Shown: positions 43,345-53,039, counted from the stretch's first letter. The stretch: DNA of 64,000 nucleotides from Massilia oculi (GCF_003143515.1 NZ_CP029343.1:5022001-5086000), one strand, 5' to 3'. Notes: generated from the letters alone by a model not told the origin. Program-made: numbers and translations.

Positions 43345-45027
43345 TCATGCCGGCGGTCGCCAGCGCAAGCCCACGGCATGCGCCGCGCCCGCGCGCGGCG
43401 GCGCTTTCAGCAGGTCGATCAGACCGGGGTCGCGCCGGTAGATGTCGTCGGCGAACAGCACGCGCCCATGCCGGTCGATCATGGCGGTGGCGTAGAAGAG
43501 GATGACGGGCACCGGCGCCGGCAGCGGCACGACCAGATTGCGCCCGCCCGCGATGGCGGCTTCGACGCCGCCCGCGCGCCACGCCGGCGCCGCGTCGAGC
43601 ACGAAATGCGCCAGGCCGACCGGATCCTCGACCCGGATGCAGCCATGGCTCAGGTCGCGCCGCGCGCGGCCGAACAGGGCCGGCGTTGCGGTGCCGTGCA
43701 GGTAGATGTTCATCGGGTTGGGCAGCGCGAACTTGACCGCGCCCAGCACGTTGCGCGGCCCGGGCCGCTGGCGCAGCCTGAGCGCGCCGGAGCGCAGGCC
43801 CGCCAGCAGCGCGCCGCCTGACGCCGGCGCCGCCGTCCCGGACGGCCCGAGCGCCTCCATGTCGTTGTCGCGCAGGTAGGCGGGGTCGCGCGCGATCCTC
43901 GGCATGATCTCGCCCATCAGTATGCTGCGCGGCACGTTCCAGTAGGGATTGAACTCGACGTGGCGCATCTGGCCGAGGAACTGGGGCGTGGGCGTGCCGG
44001 CGGCCTTGCCGACGATGATGCGCATCTCGAGCGGTGCGGCCGACCCGCCGCGGTCGAACGCCCACAGGCGGTAGGCCGGCAGGTTGACGACCACGGCGGG
44101 TCCGTCCGGCAGGCGCGGCAGCCAGCGCAGTCGCTCCAGCGTCAGCGCGAGCTGGTCGACCCGGTGGTCAAGCGGGACCGCCAGCGCCTCCAGGGTGGCC
44201 GGCCCCAGCACGCCATCCGGCGCCAGGCCATGGCGCATCTGGAAACGGCGCAGCGCCTGCGCCAGCGCCTCGGTGTAGCGGTCGGCGTCGTGTGCGGACG
44301 CCTCGGCGCCGGGGGGCAGGTCGCCCAGCAGCAGCAGGCGCTCGCGCAGCTGCGCGGCGCCGTCGTAGCGGGCGCCGGGCGCCAGGCCGGATGCGGCGAC
44401 CGGCGGCAGCGCGAAGGGCCCAGGAGCGCGGCGCGCCAGCTCCCGGTAGTGGCGCAGCGATGCGCGCACCCGCTCATAGGGAGGAATGGCGGGCGCGGCG
44501 TCGCGCACCGCCTGTGCCAGCCGTCCCTCGCCGGCCGCCGCCGCGAGGTGGCGCGCGGCATCGAACGGGGCCGGGTCGGCGTAGCGCGCCCGCCTGGATG
44601 GGGGGATGCGGCCGCCATGCAGGTCGGTCACGAAGGCGCGCATGGCCGCACCGAGGTCGCGTTCGAATTGCGCCGCCGCGTCGGGCCCATCGATTTGCGG
44701 CATGCGGCGCGCCAGCGCATCCAGGCCGTAATGCGCCGGATCGAGGCCGTCGTCGGCGGCGCCCGCGAGCAGGCCGAGCGCAGAGCGCGCAAGCGCTTGC
44801 CCGTCCGCCAGCCACGCGGGTTCTTGCTCTTGCGCTTGCGCCGGCGCAGGCCGGCAGGCATCGCCGGCGCCCGCGGCGCACGGCGCCTGGGCGGCGCCCG
44901 GCAGGCGCGCCGGCACGGTGGCCCACCCCGATGGCGGGAGCAGGGTGAGCAGGGCGAGCAGGGCGTGCAGGGCGTGCAGAGTGCGGCCGGCTCGGGCGGC
45001 AGCGCGCGGCAGTTGCGGTCGCGCCAT
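43345..45027 (-). CDS. L,D-transpeptidase (YcbB/LdtD type)
   Basis: A 560-residue periplasmic enzyme that forms 3-3 cross-links in peptidoglycan. A signal peptide (about residues 1-37, unusually rich in Leu/His repeats) is followed by a scaffold domain, a peptidoglycan-binding motif (LAQALRRFQMRHGLAPDGVLGPATLEAL, about residues 245-275) and the YkuD catalytic domain with the active-site motif LSHGCIRVED, whose Cys is the nucleophile. The upstream HGTA is also present. The ATG at 45027 begins the signal peptide; a longer frame upstream covers the SYLF gene in the wrong frame. It is transcribed after the SYLF gene, 23 bases downstream of its stop. Confidence 0.91.
   Translation of the reverse strand: MARPQLPRAAARAGRTLHALHALLALLTLLPPSGWATVPARLPGAAQAPCAAGAGDACRPAPAQAQEQEPAWLADGQALARSALGLLAGAADDGLDPAHYGLDALARRMPQIDGPDAAAQFERDLGAAMRAFVTDLHGGRIPPSRRARYADPAPFDAARHLAAAAGEGRLAQAVRDAAPAIPPYERVRASLRHYRELARRAPGPFALPPVAASGLAPGARYDGAAQLRERLLLLGDLPPGAEASAHDADRYTEALAQALRRFQMRHGLAPDGVLGPATLEALAVPLDHRVDQLALTLERLRWLPRLPDGPAVVVNLPAYRLWAFDRGGSAAPLEMRIIVGKAAGTPTPQFLGQMRHVEFNPYWNVPRSILMGEIMPRIARDPAYLRDNDMEALGPSGTAAPASGGALLAGLRSGALRLRQRPGPRNVLGAVKFALPNPMNIYLHGTATPALFGRARRDLSHGCIRVEDPVGLAHFVLDAAPAWRAGGVEAAIAGGRNLVVPLPAPVPVILFYATAMIDRHGRVLFADDIYRRDPGLIDLLKAPPRAGAAHAVGLRWRPPA
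44938..44982 (-). repeat. Nine-base tandem repeat inside the L,D-transpeptidase signal peptide
   Basis: Five units on the plus strand (GAGCAGGGT, GAGCAGGGC, GAGCAGGGC, GTGCAGGGC, GTGCAGAGT). They encode the Leu-His/Leu-Leu-Ala repeats of the hydrophobic core (residues about 16-30). Gain or loss of one unit would change the core by three residues and keep the frame. Confidence 0.85.
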
Positions 45028-45050
45028 GGCCGACTCGCAAAATGCTGCGG

Positions 45051-45857
45051 CTAGCGCGGCGACGTCCGCGCGTCGGCCCCGCCAAGCGCCTTGCGCAGCG
45101 CCGCCGCCTGGTCGATGTTCTGTTCGCGTTCCAGCACCTGGCGCGCGCTCAGCGCCTGGCCATAGTAGGCGTCGGTCAGGCCCTGGTTGAAGCGGATGTC
45201 CTGGATGGCAACCGTCAAGGCATTCGCGAATAGCCCCTTGGACCCGGACCAGGCCACGATGTCGCCGCCTGTCGACCCCTCGGCCAGGCGCGCATAAGTG
45301 ACGATCGTCAATCCGGCGTCGGCGCTGATCGAAAAATTGTTCTTGCTGCGGAAGTGGTCGACCGCGCGCTGGTTCATGAGGACGAAGGCCACCGGACCGG
45401 TCTCGGCGCCGGCCTGCAGGCCGATGCCGATGGCTCCGGTGTTGAAGAATGCGGGGTCGCCCCAGCTGCCGTCGGCGCGGCGCGCCAGCAGGACGCCGGC
45501 GCCGCCCTCCGCGCCGACCCCCAGCGCGGCGCGCCCGTAGCGGGGAAGGATGTAGACGCCGCGTGCGCGCTTGAGCAGCGCGGCCAGCTTGGGATCCGCG
45601 GCCATCGTCTGGGCGGCCCTGGCGGCATCGTCGACGTGGCGGGCGGCGGTCTGCTTGCGCTGCGCCTCGCTGGCGCCGGTGACGGTGGGCTGCGCGTCGG
45701 GCGCGCCGGCGGTGGATGCCGGGGCCTGCGCGAACGCAGGCAGCGCCGTGCACAGCACGGCGAGCAGGGCCCGGCGCAGACTCCGGCGCGCCCGCGACGG
45801 CGGGAGCGGGGGACGTGCGCGGACGGTATCGGGCGTGGGGGGCATGGATGGGTTCAT
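45051..45857 (-). CDS. SYLF (Ysc84-like) domain protein
   Basis: A 268-residue secreted protein. A signal peptide ends near residue 44 (LPAFA), a low-complexity stretch follows, and the SYLF domain fills about residues 70-260: ALLKRARGVYILPRYGRAALGVGAEGGAGVLLAR, then GAIGIGLQAGAETGPVAFVLM and GLTIVTYARLAEGSTGGDIVAWS. The domain binds phospholipids in characterised eukaryotic members. The ATG at 45857 has a GGAGG site. It precedes the L,D-transpeptidase gene and both are envelope proteins, so a joint role in the cell envelope is likely. Confidence 0.9.
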   Translation of the reverse strand: MNPSMPPTPDTVRARPPLPPSRARRSLRRALLAVLCTALPAFAQAPASTAGAPDAQPTVTGASEAQRKQTAARHVDDAARAAQTMAADPKLAALLKRARGVYILPRYGRAALGVGAEGGAGVLLARRADGSWGDPAFFNTGAIGIGLQAGAETGPVAFVLMNQRAVDHFRSKNNFSISADAGLTIVTYARLAEGSTGGDIVAWSGSKGLFANALTVAIQDIRFNQGLTDAYYGQALSARQVLEREQNIDQAAALRKALGGADARTSPR

Positions 45858-46103
45858 GAAAACCTCCGGAGTCAGGGGTGCCGCGCGGTGCGCGCCAGAG
45901 GTGCAGGATAGTCGGGGAGAACGACGACGCCTTGATGTCGCTCAGTTGGATATTTGCGTTGTCCGTTTGAGGCAACCGATCGTGCCGACAGCCGCGCGGC
46001 GGCGTCGCCTCATTCGCTTCATTGATCCACACTAAATGCGCGCCTGTGCATTTCGCGCCTGGCGCCGGTCTATCTTCTTCAGGGCCGATGCGCGGGAGGA
46101 TAT

Positions 46104-47249
46104 GTGGACGAGGTACAAATGCGATCCGAAGCGGCCGGAGCGCGGCCGGCCGCCGCCGAGCCTGGGCCGCCGCCCGCTTGGCGGCGCTGGCGAACGCGCA
46201 TCGCCGCCGCGCTGCTGGCCGCGCTGGTTGCCGCCGCCGGCCTGTATGCGTGGCGCGCCACCCGTCCGGCCGCGCCCGGCGCCGGCTTCGTCAGCGGCAA
46301 CGGCCGCGTCGAGGCGGTCGAGGTCGACGTCGCGACCGAGCAGCCGGGCCGGGTCGCCGCGGTGCTGGTGGACGAAGGCGACCTGGTGCGGGCCGGCCAG
46401 GTGGTGGCCCTGATGGACCTGGCCACGCTGCAGGCCGAGCGGCTGGAGGCGCTGGCGCGTGAACGGCAGGCGCGCGACGCCGTGGCCGAAAGCCTGGCGG
46501 CGCTGGCCATGCGGCGCAGCGACGAGGCTGCGGCGGCGGCGCTCGTGGTCCAGCGCGAGAGCGAGCTCGACGCCGCCCGGCGCCGCCTGGCGCGCTCGGC
46601 CACGCTGGCCGAGCGCGGGGCCGCCGCGGCGCAGGAGCTCGACGACGACCGCGCGCGCGCGGCCGGCGTGGCCGCCGCGGTCGATGCCGCCCGGGCGCAA
46701 CGCGCCGCCGCGCGCGCCGCGGTGGACGCCGCCCGGGCCCAGACCGTGGGCGCCCGCTCGGCGGTCGAGGTGGCGGCCGCGGCCACCGCGCGCATCGACG
46801 CCGCGCTGGGCGAAGGCGTGCTGACCGCGCCGCGCGCCGGCCGCATCCAGTACCGCGTGGCGCAGCCGGGCGAGGTGCTGCCGGGCGGAGGCGCCGTGCT
46901 CAACCTGATCGACCTGACCGATGTGTACATGACGTTCTTCGTGCCGGAAACCGTGGCCGGTCGCGTGGCGCTGGGCGCCGAGGTGCGCCTGCGGCTGGAT
47001 GCGGCCCCGCGCTTCGTGGTGCCGCCCAGCGTGACCTACGTTGCCAGTGCGGCCCAGTTCACGCCCAAGTCGGGCGAGACGGCGAGCGAACGGCAGAAGC
47101 TCATGTTCCGGGTCAAGGCCCAGGTCGACCGTGCGACGCTGGCGCGGCATGCCGATTACGTGAAGGCGGGCGTGCCGGGCGTGGCCTGGCTGCGGCTGGA
47201 CCCGGCCCAGCCCTGGCCGGCCGCGCTGGCCTTGCCGGCGCCGCCATGA
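46104..47249 (+). CDS. HlyD-family membrane fusion protein (YhiI-like)
   Basis: A protein of 381 residues forming the periplasmic adaptor of an ABC efflux system. One membrane segment (about residues 33-52, TRIAAALLAALVAAAGLYAW) anchors it. It then has a lipoyl/barrel-sandwich half (GNGRVEAVEVDVATEQPGRV), a long Ala/Arg-rich coiled-coil hairpin (about 115-235), the second lipoyl half (GVLTAPRAGRIQYRVAQPGEVL) and a beta domain. The GTG at 46104 follows GGAGG; ATG at 46119 with GAGG is the alternative. Its stop overlaps the next ABC gene (ATGA), as in E. coli yhiI-rbbA-yhhJ. Confidence 0.9.
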   Translation: MDEVQMRSEAAGARPAAAEPGPPPAWRRWRTRIAAALLAALVAAAGLYAWRATRPAAPGAGFVSGNGRVEAVEVDVATEQPGRVAAVLVDEGDLVRAGQVVALMDLATLQAERLEALARERQARDAVAESLAALAMRRSDEAAAAALVVQRESELDAARRRLARSATLAERGAAAAQELDDDRARAAGVAAAVDAARAQRAAARAAVDAARAQTVGARSAVEVAAAATARIDAALGEGVLTAPRAGRIQYRVAQPGEVLPGGGAVLNLIDLTDVYMTFFVPETVAGRVALGAEVRLRLDAAPRFVVPPSVTYVASAAQFTPKSGETASERQKLMFRVKAQVDRATLARHADYVKAGVPGVAWLRLDPAQPWPAALALPAPP

Positions 47250-47305
47250 CCGGCTCCGCCATGACCGGCTCCACCATGACCGGCGCCACCATGACCGGCG
47301 CCGCC
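47246..47305 (+). repeat. Fifteen-base tandem repeat carrying the start codons of the ABC gene
   Basis: Four units of 15 bases (47246-47260, 47261-47275, 47276-47290, 47291-47305), each beginning ATGACCGGC, so the ABC protein starts MTG-x-x four times. All four ATGs are in frame; the first overlaps the HlyD stop. Any one may be used, giving proteins differing by five residues each. Confidence 0.9.
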
Positions 47306-50029
47306 GCTCCCGTGGCGCGGGTGTCCGGCCTGACGATGCGCTACGGGCGCACGCTGGCGCTGGACGGGATCGACCTGGCGCTGCCGTGCGCCGCCGTCAC
47401 CGGCGTGATCGGGCCGGACGGCGCGGGCAAGACCAGCCTGCTGGCGGTGCTGGCCGGCGCCCGCCGCATCCAGCACGGCGCCGTCCAGGTGCTGGGCGGC
47501 GACATGCGCCTCGCATCCTTCCGCGCCGACGCCTGCCGGCGCATCGCCTACATGCCCCAGGGTCTCGGCCCCAACCTGCTGCCGGCCCTGTCGGTCCGAG
47601 AAAACCTGGACTTCTTCGCGCGCCTGTTCGGACTCGGCGCCGGCGCGCGCGGCCCGCGCATCGCCGCGCTGGCGCGCAGCCTGGGACTGTGGAGCTTCCT
47701 CGACCGTCCGGCCGGCCAGCTGTCGGGCGGCATGAAGCAGAAGCTGGGCCTGTGCTGCGCCCTGGTGCACGACCCGGAGCTCCTGATCCTGGACGAGCCC
47801 ACCACCGGCGTCGACCCGCTGTCGCGCGCCCGGTTCTGGGAACTCATCGGGGCCATCCGCCGCGCCCGCCCGGTGCTGAGCGTGCTCGTGGCCACCGCCT
47901 ACATGGACGAGGCGCGCGGTTTCGATCACCTGGTGGCGCTCGACGCCGGGCGCGTCCTGGCCCAGGGCAGCCCGGCCGCGCTGCTCGAACGCAGTGGCGC
48001 CGCGACCCTCGAACAGGCGTTCGCGCGCCTGTCGCCGGCGGCGCGCGGCGCGGCCACTGGGCTGCCGCCGGCATCGCCGCCTTGCGCACCGGCGCCGCCC
48101 GGCCAGGCGCCGCCCGCGATCGAGGCCGAGGGGCTGTGGCGGCGCTTCGGCGCCTTCGTCGCGGTGCGCGACCTGAACCTGCGCGTCGCGCGCGGCGAGA
48201 TCTTCGGGTTCATCGGTTCGAACGGCTGCGGCAAGAGCACCACGATGAAGATGCTGACCGGCCTGCTGGCGCCCAGCGGCGGCCGCGCCCGCCTGTTCGG
48301 GCAAGCGCTGCGGCCTGCCGATGCCGCTACCCGGCGCCGGATCGGCTACATGTCGCAGGGCTTTTCGCTGTACCGGGAGCTCAGCGTGCGCCAGAACCTG
48401 CTGCTGCATGCGCGCCTGTTCGGCCTGGCCGGGCGCGACGCGGCGGTCCGCTGCGCCGCGATGGCGCGCCGCTTTGGGCTGGAGCCGGTGCTGGACGCGC
48501 TGCCGGGACGCCTGCCTCCCGGCATGCGCCAGCGCCTGGCGCTGGCGGTGGCGCTGGTGCATGGACCCGAACTCCTGATCCTGGACGAGCCGACGTCCGG
48601 TGTCGATCCTGCCGCGCGCGAAGGATTCTGGGAACAGATGCAGCGCCTGTCGCGCCAGGAGGGCGTGACGATCTTCGTGTCCACCCACTTCATGGCCGAG
48701 GCCGAACGCTGCGACCGCGTCGCGCTGATGCACGCAGGCCGGATCCTCGCGACCGGCACGCCCGACGCGCTGCGCGCCGCGCGCGCGGCGGCGACGCTGG
48801 AAGAAGCCTTCGTCGGCTGGCTGCGCGACGCCGGCGACGACGCCGAAGGCGTCGCCGCGCCGCCGGCGCTGCCGCCAGCGGCGCCGCGCGGCGCGTCCGG
48901 CGGCGCCCACCGCTGGCGCCGGACCGCGGCCTGCTGCTGGCGCGAAGCGCTCGAGCTGCGGCGCGATCCGGTGCGCGCGGCGCTGGCTGCGCTCGGCTCG
49001 CTGCTGCTGATGATCGTGATCGGCTACGGCATCGACATGGACGTCGAAGACCTGCGCTACGCGGTGCTCGACCGCGACCAGAGCGTGCTCAGCCGCGATT
49101 ACGCGCTGAACCTGTCGGGTTCGCGCTACTTCGTCGAGCGTCCGGCGCTGTCCGGATACGACGACCTCGACCGGCGCATGCGTTCCGGCGAACTGGCGCT
49201 GGCGCTCGAGATTCCGCCCGGCTTCGGCCGCGCCGTGGCGCGCGGCCGGCCCGCCGAGGTCGGCGCCTGGATCGACGGCGCCAATCCGGTACGCGCCGAA
49301 ACCGTGGACGCCTACGTGCAGGGCATGCACGCCCAGTGGCTGGCCGGGGCGGCCGCCCGGCGCCGCGCCGCCGAGGCCCCGGCGCACGCCGAGGTCGAGA
49401 CGCGCTTTCGCTACAATCCCGACCTGCGCAGCCTGCCGGCCATGGCGCCGGCGATCATCGCGCTCCTGCTGCTCAACCTGCCCGCGATGCAGGCGGCGCT
49501 GGCGGTCGTGCGCGAGAAGGAGCTGGGATCGATCGTCAACCTGTATGTCACGCCGCTGCGGCGCAGCGAGTTCGTGCTCGGCAAGCAGGCGCCCTACGTG
49601 GCGCTCGCGATGGTCAACGCGGCGCTGATGACGCTGCTGGCCGTGGCCGGCATGGGCGTGCCGTTCAAGGGCAGCCCCGCCGCCTTCGCCGCCGCCGTGT
49701 TCCTGTTCTGCATCTGCTCGACCGGCATCGGGCTGCTGGCGTCGGCCTTCACGCGCAGCCAGATCGCGGCCATCTTCCTGACCATGATCGGCACCATGGT
49801 GCCGGCCATCCAGTATGCCGGTCTGATCAACCCCGTAACGTCGCTCGAGGGGGCCGGACGCGCGGTCGGCGAAGCCTATCCGGCGTCGCACATGCTGACC
49901 GTGTGCCGCGGCGTGTTCGGCAAGGCGCTGGGCATGCGCGAGCTCGGGCCCGAATTCCTGGCCCTGCTGGCGGCGATCCCGGTCATCGTCGGCCTGGCCA
50001 TCGCGTTGCTGCCGAAGCAGGAGCGCTAG
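47246..50029 (+). CDS. Fused two-ATPase ABC transporter/permease (RbbA/YhiH-like)
   Basis: A 927-residue protein with two nucleotide-binding domains and a C-terminal ABC-2 permease, the layout of RbbA/YhiH (911 residues in E. coli). NBD1 (about 25-260) has Walker A GPDGAGKTSL, signature LSGGMKQK and Walker B LLILDEPTTGVDP. NBD2 (about 290-520) has GSNGCGKSTT and LLILDEPTSGVDP, but its signature reads LPPGMRQR, a departure from LSGGQ. Membrane segments start near residue 575 (LAALGSLLLMIVIGYGI) and are grouped from about 730 to 925. It works with the upstream HlyD-like protein and the downstream permease, probably as an exporter. The substrate is unknown; RbbA itself also associates with ribosomes in E. 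coli. Confidence 0.92.
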   Translation: MTGSAMTGSTMTGATMTGAAAPVARVSGLTMRYGRTLALDGIDLALPCAAVTGVIGPDGAGKTSLLAVLAGARRIQHGAVQVLGGDMRLASFRADACRRIAYMPQGLGPNLLPALSVRENLDFFARLFGLGAGARGPRIAALARSLGLWSFLDRPAGQLSGGMKQKLGLCCALVHDPELLILDEPTTGVDPLSRARFWELIGAIRRARPVLSVLVATAYMDEARGFDHLVALDAGRVLAQGSPAALLERSGAATLEQAFARLSPAARGAATGLPPASPPCAPAPPGQAPPAIEAEGLWRRFGAFVAVRDLNLRVARGEIFGFIGSNGCGKSTTMKMLTGLLAPSGGRARLFGQALRPADAATRRRIGYMSQGFSLYRELSVRQNLLLHARLFGLAGRDAAVRCAAMARRFGLEPVLDALPGRLPPGMRQRLALAVALVHGPELLILDEPTSGVDPAAREGFWEQMQRLSRQEGVTIFVSTHFMAEAERCDRVALMHAGRILATGTPDALRAARAAATLEEAFVGWLRDAGDDAEGVAAPPALPPAAPRGASGGAHRWRRTAACCWREALELRRDPVRAALAALGSLLLMIVIGYGIDMDVEDLRYAVLDRDQSVLSRDYALNLSGSRYFVERPALSGYDDLDRRMRSGELALALEIPPGFGRAVARGRPAEVGAWIDGANPVRAETVDAYVQGMHAQWLAGAAARRRAAEAPAHAEVETRFRYNPDLRSLPAMAPAIIALLLLNLPAMQAALAVVREKELGSIVNLYVTPLRRSEFVLGKQAPYVALAMVNAALMTLLAVAGMGVPFKGSPAAFAAAVFLFCICSTGIGLLASAFTRSQIAAIFLTMIGTMVPAIQYAGLINPVTSLEGAGRAVGEAYPASHMLTVCRGVFGKALGMRELGPEFLALLAAIPVIVGLAIALLPKQER

Positions 50030-50030
50030 C

Positions 50031-51155
50031 GTGGCGGCCGCGCTGGGCACGATCTGGCGCCTGGGCGTCAAGGAGCTGTGGAGCCTGGCGCGCGATCCGG
50101 TCATGCTGGCGCTGGTGGTCTACGCCTTCAGCGGCGGCGTGTACATGGCGGCGACGGCCCAGCCCGACACCCTGAGCCGGGCCACGCTGGCCATCGTCGA
50201 CGAGGATCGCTCCCCCTTGTCGCTGCGCATCCGCGGCGCCTTCGCGCCGCCGCAGTTCATGGCGCCGGAGCTGGTCGACCTGGACCAGGCCGACGCCCTG
50301 CTCGATCGCGGGCGCGCCACCTTCGTGCTGGTGATCCCGGCCGGCTTCCAGCGTCGCGTCCTGTCCGGGCGCCAGGCGGCCCTGCAGCTGAACGTGGACG
50401 CCACCCGCATGAGCCAGGCCTTCAGCGGCAGCGGCTACGTGCGCCAGATCGCGCTGGACGAGGTGGATACCTTCGTCGCCGGCGTGCGCCGGCCCGCGCC
50501 GCAGCCGGTGGCGCTGGCGCTGCGCGCGCGGTTCAATCCGACCCGCGCCCCGAGCTGGTTCGGCGGCCTGATGGAGCTGGTCAACAACGTCACGATGCTG
50601 TCGGTGGTGCTGGCTGGCGCCGCACTGATCCGCGAACGCGAGCATGGCACCGTCGAGCACCTGCTGGCGATGCCCGTGCGGCCGGCCGAGATCATGCTGG
50701 CCAAGCTGTGGTCGACGGCGCTGGTCGTCCTGGGAGCGACCATGCTGGCGCTGCTGGGCATCCTGGGCACGCTGCTCGGGGTCGGCCTGGCCGGCTCGGT
50801 GGGACTGTTCGCCGCCGTGACCTGCCTGCACCTGTTCGCCACCACCTCGCTCGGCATCCTGATGGCGACCCTGGCGCGCGGCATGGCCCAGTTCGGCCTG
50901 CTGGTGATCCTGGTGCTGTTGCCGCTAGAAATGCTGTCCGGCGCCAACACCCCACGCGAGGGCATGCCGGCGCTGCTGCGCGAGCCGATGCTGCTGGCGC
51001 CGACCACCCATTACGTCGAAGCGAGCCAGGCGATCCTGTTCCGCGGCGCCGGGCTGGAGGCGGTATGGCGCCCAGCCCTGGCGCTGCTGGGCATCGGGGC
51101 GACCCTGTTCGGCATCGCGCTGGTCCGCTTCGGCGGCGCGATGCGGCGCGCTTGA
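50031..51155 (+). CDS. ABC-2 type permease (YhhJ-like)
   Basis: A 374-residue membrane protein: an N-terminal helix (MLALVVYAFSGGVYMAAT), a periplasmic domain of about 140 residues, and five or six helices from about residue 180 (MLSVVLAGAALIRERE..., LWSTALVVLGATMLALLGILGTLL). This is the ABC-2 membrane family of YhhJ/YbhS. The GTG at 50031 lies one base after the upstream stop, and the cassette order HlyD, RbbA-like, YhhJ-like is conserved. It forms the second permease half of the exporter. Confidence 0.92.
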   Translation: MAAALGTIWRLGVKELWSLARDPVMLALVVYAFSGGVYMAATAQPDTLSRATLAIVDEDRSPLSLRIRGAFAPPQFMAPELVDLDQADALLDRGRATFVLVIPAGFQRRVLSGRQAALQLNVDATRMSQAFSGSGYVRQIALDEVDTFVAGVRRPAPQPVALALRARFNPTRAPSWFGGLMELVNNVTMLSVVLAGAALIREREHGTVEHLLAMPVRPAEIMLAKLWSTALVVLGATMLALLGILGTLLGVGLAGSVGLFAAVTCLHLFATTSLGILMATLARGMAQFGLLVILVLLPLEMLSGANTPREGMPALLREPMLLAPTTHYVEASQAILFRGAGLEAVWRPALALLGIGATLFGIALVRFGGAMRRA

Positions 51156-51250
51156 GCGGCCAGCCGGGCCCATCGGGCTTGGCCGGAGCGCCTGCTTATC
51201 GCTTAGAATCGGAGGCGATACCGGCCTTGCCGTCCTTCGAAGGAACGTCC

Positions 51251-53008
51251 GTGCACGACACCCCCGTCTTTCCCTTCCTGCGCGAGATACTGCTGTTCCT
51301 GATCCTGGCGGGCGTGCTCGTGCCGACCCTGCAGCGCCTGCGCGTCAACCAGGTGCTCGGCTTCCTCGCGGTCGGCGTCCTGCTGGGCCCGTTCACCGCC
51401 GGGCCGCTGGCCGGCGCGCCGCCATGGCTGGCCGCGCTGGCGTTTCCTGCCGGGCCGGGCGTGTCCCTGCTGGCCGAGATCGGCGTGCTGTTCCTGATGT
51501 TCACGGTCGGCCTGGAACTCACGGCGGGCCGCCTGTGGTCGATGCGGCGCTGGGTGTTCGGCGCCGGCAGCGCCCAGGTCGTGCTCACGGCGTGCGTGCT
51601 CGGCGCCGCGCTGTTCGCCTGGGGCCTGTCCGGCGCCGCCGCGGCGATCCTCGGCCTGACGCTGGCGCTGTCCTCGACCGCCGTCGTCATGCAGCTCATG
51701 CGCCAGCAACACATGACCGGCAGCGCGCTCGGCCAGGCGGTGTTCTCGGTCCTGATGCTGCAGGACCTGGCGGTGGCGCCGCTCCTGATCCTGACCGGGG
51801 CGCTGGCGCACGGCGCCGGCGTTTCCGGCGCCGATGTCGCCTTGAAGGCGGCCGGCGCCATCGCCAGGGCGGCGCTGGCGCTGGCCCTGATCTGGCTGGC
51901 GGGCCGCAAGCTCGTGCACCCGCTGTTTCGCGCCCTGGCCCGCACCCGCCAGCCGGACACCTTCATGGCGCTCATCCTGCTCACGACCTTCGGTCTCGCC
52001 GCCCTGGCGGGCGCGGCCGGCCTGTCGATGGCGCTGGGCGCCCTGGTCGCCGGCCTGCTGCTGGCCGAGACCGAGTTCAGACACGAGGTCGAGTTGATGG
52101 TGGAGCCGTTCCGGGGCTTACTCATGGGCCTGTTCTTCATGACGGTGGGCATGACCATCGACCTGCGCCTGGCGCTCGCGACGCCGTGGTTGGTGGCCGG
52201 AGCCGTCGCCGCCCTGGTGCTGCTCAAGAGCGCCGTCGCCTTCCTGCTGCTGCGCGCCGGCGGTCTGCCGTGGGGCCGCGCGGCCGAGGGCGGCCTGATG
52301 CTCGGGCAGGGCGGCGAGTTCGCCTTCGTCGTGATCGCTTACGCCATCGGCGTCGGGGTGCTGGCGCCAGCGGCGGGCGCAATGGCCACGCTGGTGGTGG
52401 GCCTGTCGCTGTTCCTCACGCCGGTGCTGGCGCGGCTCGGCCGCCTGCTGGGCGACCGTGCCGAGCCCCATGGGCCCGGCCTGGCGGACGGCGCCGGCGA
52501 GCAGGCCCCGACGGAGGAGTCCCGGGTCGTCATCGCCGGCTTCGGCCGCGTGGGCCAGCAACTGGGCAAGCTGCTGGCGGCGCAAGACATCCGGTACGTG
52601 GCCGTCGAGGCCGATGCGGCGCTGGTGGCGCGCCTGCGCGCCGGCGGGCTGCCGGTCTGGTTCGGCAACGCCGCCCGCGCCGACCTGCTGCGCAAGCTGC
52701 ATGCGGGCGCGGCGCCGGCGATCGTGCTGACGATGGACGAGCCGGGGGCGGCGCTGCTGGCGGTGCGCGGCATCCGGCGCGAACTGCCGCATGCGCGCCT
52801 GTTCGTCCGCGCGCGCGACGAGGCGCATGCCCGTGCGCTGCGCCTGGCCGGCGCCAGCGTGGTCGTGCCCGAGACGCTCGAGGCCAGCCTGCAGCTGTCC
52901 GCCTTCGTGCTGGAGGCGGTCGGCGTGGACGAGCGCCTGGTCGAAGAGATCGTCGGGCGCGAGCGCGACCTGTTCGCGGCCGGGCTGCCGCAATCGCGCC
53001 TGCCCTGA
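51251..53008 (+). CDS. Monovalent cation:proton antiporter-2 family protein with TrkA-N domain (KefB/YbaL-like)
   Basis: A 585-residue transporter. About 12 membrane helices (residues 10-400) carry the family marks GVLLGPFTAGPLAG, FTVGLELT and LSSTAVVMQLM. A Rossmann TrkA-N domain follows (RVVIAGFGRVGQQLGKLL at about 425-442, then EADAALVARLR). It probably exchanges K+ or Na+ for H+ and may be gated by NAD(H) or a glutathione adduct; the latter is known only for KefB/KefC proper. The GTG at 51251 has an AAGGA site. Its place among stress genes suits pH or electrophile defence. Confidence 0.92.
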   Translation: MHDTPVFPFLREILLFLILAGVLVPTLQRLRVNQVLGFLAVGVLLGPFTAGPLAGAPPWLAALAFPAGPGVSLLAEIGVLFLMFTVGLELTAGRLWSMRRWVFGAGSAQVVLTACVLGAALFAWGLSGAAAAILGLTLALSSTAVVMQLMRQQHMTGSALGQAVFSVLMLQDLAVAPLLILTGALAHGAGVSGADVALKAAGAIARAALALALIWLAGRKLVHPLFRALARTRQPDTFMALILLTTFGLAALAGAAGLSMALGALVAGLLLAETEFRHEVELMVEPFRGLLMGLFFMTVGMTIDLRLALATPWLVAGAVAALVLLKSAVAFLLLRAGGLPWGRAAEGGLMLGQGGEFAFVVIAYAIGVGVLAPAAGAMATLVVGLSLFLTPVLARLGRLLGDRAEPHGPGLADGAGEQAPTEESRVVIAGFGRVGQQLGKLLAAQDIRYVAVEADAALVARLRAGGLPVWFGNAARADLLRKLHAGAAPAIVLTMDEPGAALLAVRGIRRELPHARLFVRARDEAHARALRLAGASVVVPETLEASLQLSAFVLEAVGVDERLVEEIVGRERDLFAAGLPQSRLP

Positions 53009-53039
53009 CCTGGCCCGCGCGCCGGCCGCGCGGCGCCGT

